Of a stretch of DNA of 64,000 bases, positions 61,624 through 64,000 are shown in pieces. A program made the translations under genes and the position numbers. The DNA comes from Chamaecrista fasciculata (lineage: Eukaryota; Streptophyta; Magnoliopsida; Fabales; Fabaceae). The stretch covers positions 351,522 through 415,521 of the forward strand of contig QANZ01004973.1 of assembly GCA_003254925.1 (NCBI GenBank), written 5' to 3'. The first letter of the stretch is position 1, and each line of letters starts with the position of its first letter. The notes under the pieces are model-generated. The model saw only the letters and a program-made list of their open reading frames with translations. It had not been told where the DNA came from and made no database searches.

Positions 61624-64000
61624 GGCAGAGCTGGAGAGAGAGATGCTCAGCTTCACTGCTAGCGGATGAACAGAATAATCTTGTGTGTCTCCGTGGCGTT
61701 TTTTATTTGAGAGAGTGTGTGTGTGAAAGGAAAACACAGCACAACCGTTTGCGGTTGTATACTATATGATATAGATAATAGTATAGTAGATACAATGATA
61801 CGCTACGACTCGTACTACGCCACTACTATACGCCTCTTTCTTGCTCTCTCGTTTTTTTCTCCCTCCTGTCAAACCCCGATTCTTGTACTTATATATAACA
61901 TTGTCTGAACTCTGAACCCGCAATCCTCTACGTGTTGCTGCCACCAACAATTTCTCCATGGATTTCACAGGCTGTATTTACGTAAATACCCTTCCTTCCT
62001 TTACGCCATTTATGTCACTTTACTTTATTTACGTTTTATTTTTTAAGAAAAGATAAAAATATTACAGCTTGCAAGACCCCATAAATCATAAAAGACGACC
62101 GTTTTGACCACGGGGGTGTTATCGTAATTTAGGGCGACAGGCGACAAATAGTGTTAAATTTTACATTGGGTGATGTGATTTGTAATTGATACAGTAAGAA
62201 ATAAGAATGGAAATATGAGTGAGAGTGGATTGAACTTTGAAGTTGGGGAAATTGCAAATCGGAGCCAGAGAGAATATTACATGAAAGTGACTTTTTCTTA
62301 TTTATTTATTTATTTATTCATTTTTGGGAGACTCGACCAAATCTGGGCTCCAAACGGATAGGGTGATGGGGTGGGTGAGAAACTGAAAGTGCCCACTAGT
62401 AATTGCAAAAAGTGGTGATGTATCAGTGAAGTTACCACGTTACCCTCTTCTTTTCATAATTATCCATTTTGCTATTTTTTTTTCGTAATTAAAATAAAGC
62501 TTTTGATTGATGCGGATTGCTGATGTTGTTGGATAATGAAAAACCCCTGTCTTGACATTGAGCCGATTGTTATTTAAGACATCAAATGGAAAGCCACGTT
62601 CCTAAACTAAACCAAAATACAAGAACGAGTTTCTGGAAATTTTGTTATGTGTAAGTAATTCGTATGTAAAACGTAGAGGAATCGACCACCATTAAGTTAA
62701 TTAGCCAATCACATCCAATCATATTGTTAAAGATAATATATATAACTATATAAGTCCGAGCATTATTTTAACTGGTGTATAGGCCCCAATCGCACATGTA
62801 TATATACACCAGAGGCCAGAAATATTCATCCCTACATTATAATGTTTCTCTTAGGATCATAAGCAACACGCTCCTCACTGATTTGATAGAACAAATTATA
62901 TATATATGTATATATATGGATAGATTNAAATTATATATGTATATATATGGATGGATTTTTCTGGCCAAAAAAAAAATATATGGATGGATTTTGGAGTCAT
63001 ATATCATTGTTCGTTAATAATTCACAATAATTATTTCGAAACGGACAAATTCAATTTAATACTTCACTCAATAAACAAAACAAAACAATTATAGACTGAA
63101 ATTAATTGAAATCTGAGATCTATCATTAGTTGGGCAGTTTTGAATTAAGTGTGCGCAACATAATGTGTGTGAAAAAAGGATGAGAGAGAATGAATGATGG
63201 AAGATTAATTAATGGGAACAAGGTGGCAATAAGGGAATGATGTGATGAAGCTAAGCATGGTGGTGTCCTCACTCGTTTGCTACCTTTGATTCCCAATTCC
63301 GAAAGGACCAAACTCAAAACAATAAAATAATGCGTATTCAATTGAGAAACAAAAGGAGGTGTAGGAACATAAAGTAGATATAGAATTGAAAACCAAAAGT
63401 GAATAAATGGATTGATAGTTACAACATATATAAAGTAGGTAGCTAGAGGAATTAATTATAGTAGTGATGATGTCAAATGGAAACAATAATTTCAGTGAAC
63501 AGAGATACGTAGGAAGCCCAAATTCAAACTAAATAGACAAAACGAAATCATAACCCGAGGGTCGAGGAAGGATACATAGCTGCATATAATGATTTTGTAT
63601 GAACTTTTGAGGAAAAGTTATAAAGTAACGACCTTCAATTCCCGACTTTACAAAAACTAATCAGAGTTTTATAGGTGATACTTTTACTCAAATTAGTAGT
63701 ATGTATGAGAAGGTAAATAAAGACTATACGTAGAGGTTGTTAAATGAAGAAGGCTAGACCAGACCAGTCCATAAAAATAATATCACTGAGTGATCTGATA
63801 TCCATGCAAGTGAATGATCTCATGCGTATATATTTGTGCATGCCTGAAAAATAGAAACGTATGCATCAAGCAACACAGTAATCGAGTGACGTTTGAGAAG
63901 TAGGTATTAGCGTATCGATCAGACCAAGCGCATGATATTTATCAAAACTTTTAGACCCTATCACATTATATTAAGGATAAATTACATAAATCTTCTTTCA
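61624..64000. other. NPC1 promoter and AT-rich spacer to the right edge
   Basis: The NPC1 5' UTR and promoter lie just right of 61623; a GAGAGAGTGTGTGTGTG tract at about 61710 is a typical plant 5' leader motif. From about 62000 to the edge I see only AT-rich DNA with short chance frames. At 62891-62960 two near-identical copies of a TATATATGGATAGATT-type block flank one undetermined base (62927). Confidence 0.45.

Overview
The window is nuclear DNA of a flowering plant, most likely a eudicot and probably a rosid. The genes have many short GT-AG introns, the spacers are very AT-rich, and the proteins match plant families closely. The spacers carry plant MITEs, tRNA-derived SINEs and decayed LINE pieces. 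I cannot name the species. I rebuilt exon structures by hand from splice sites, reading phase and protein continuity.

Left third (1-22000): the 5' half of an M14 zinc carboxypeptidase gene (minus, runs off the left edge); a small basic protein gene of unknown family (plus, 5028-5762) with a textbook mitotic MSA promoter element; a class I starch branching enzyme gene (minus, 13 exons) with an unusual tandem-repeat C-terminal tail; and a BTB/POZ protein of the At2g30600 type (minus, 12 exons).

Middle (22000-42500): a LINE 3' remnant, a PUB15-like U-box/ARM E3 ligase gene (plus, 4 exons), then a repeat-rich spacer with clustered SINEs, a tandem duplication and a TIR element. A complete peroxisomal catalase gene follows (plus, 8 exons, 492 residues), then a Tourist-like MITE and an intact SINE with perfect 14-bp target duplications.

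Right third (42500-64000): a NIN-like (RWP-RK/PB1) transcription factor gene (plus, 4 exons), tail-to-tail with a 39-exon NPC1-type sterol transporter gene (minus, 1294 residues) whose first intron appears to be GC-AG. The rest is promoter and AT-rich spacer.

The genes do not form one pathway: they cover proteolysis, starch structure, ubiquitination, peroxide removal, nitrate signalling and sterol traffic. The order itself is informative. Catalase next to NLP, and NLP next to NPC1, both recur in Arabidopsis as I remember that genome, so this looks like an ancestral block. I see no operon-like or wholly new multi-gene system. The best leads are the MSA-driven unknown gene, two introns that can be retained without breaking the reading frame, the repeat tail of the branching enzyme, the GC-AG intron, and a TIR repeat family with three copies here.
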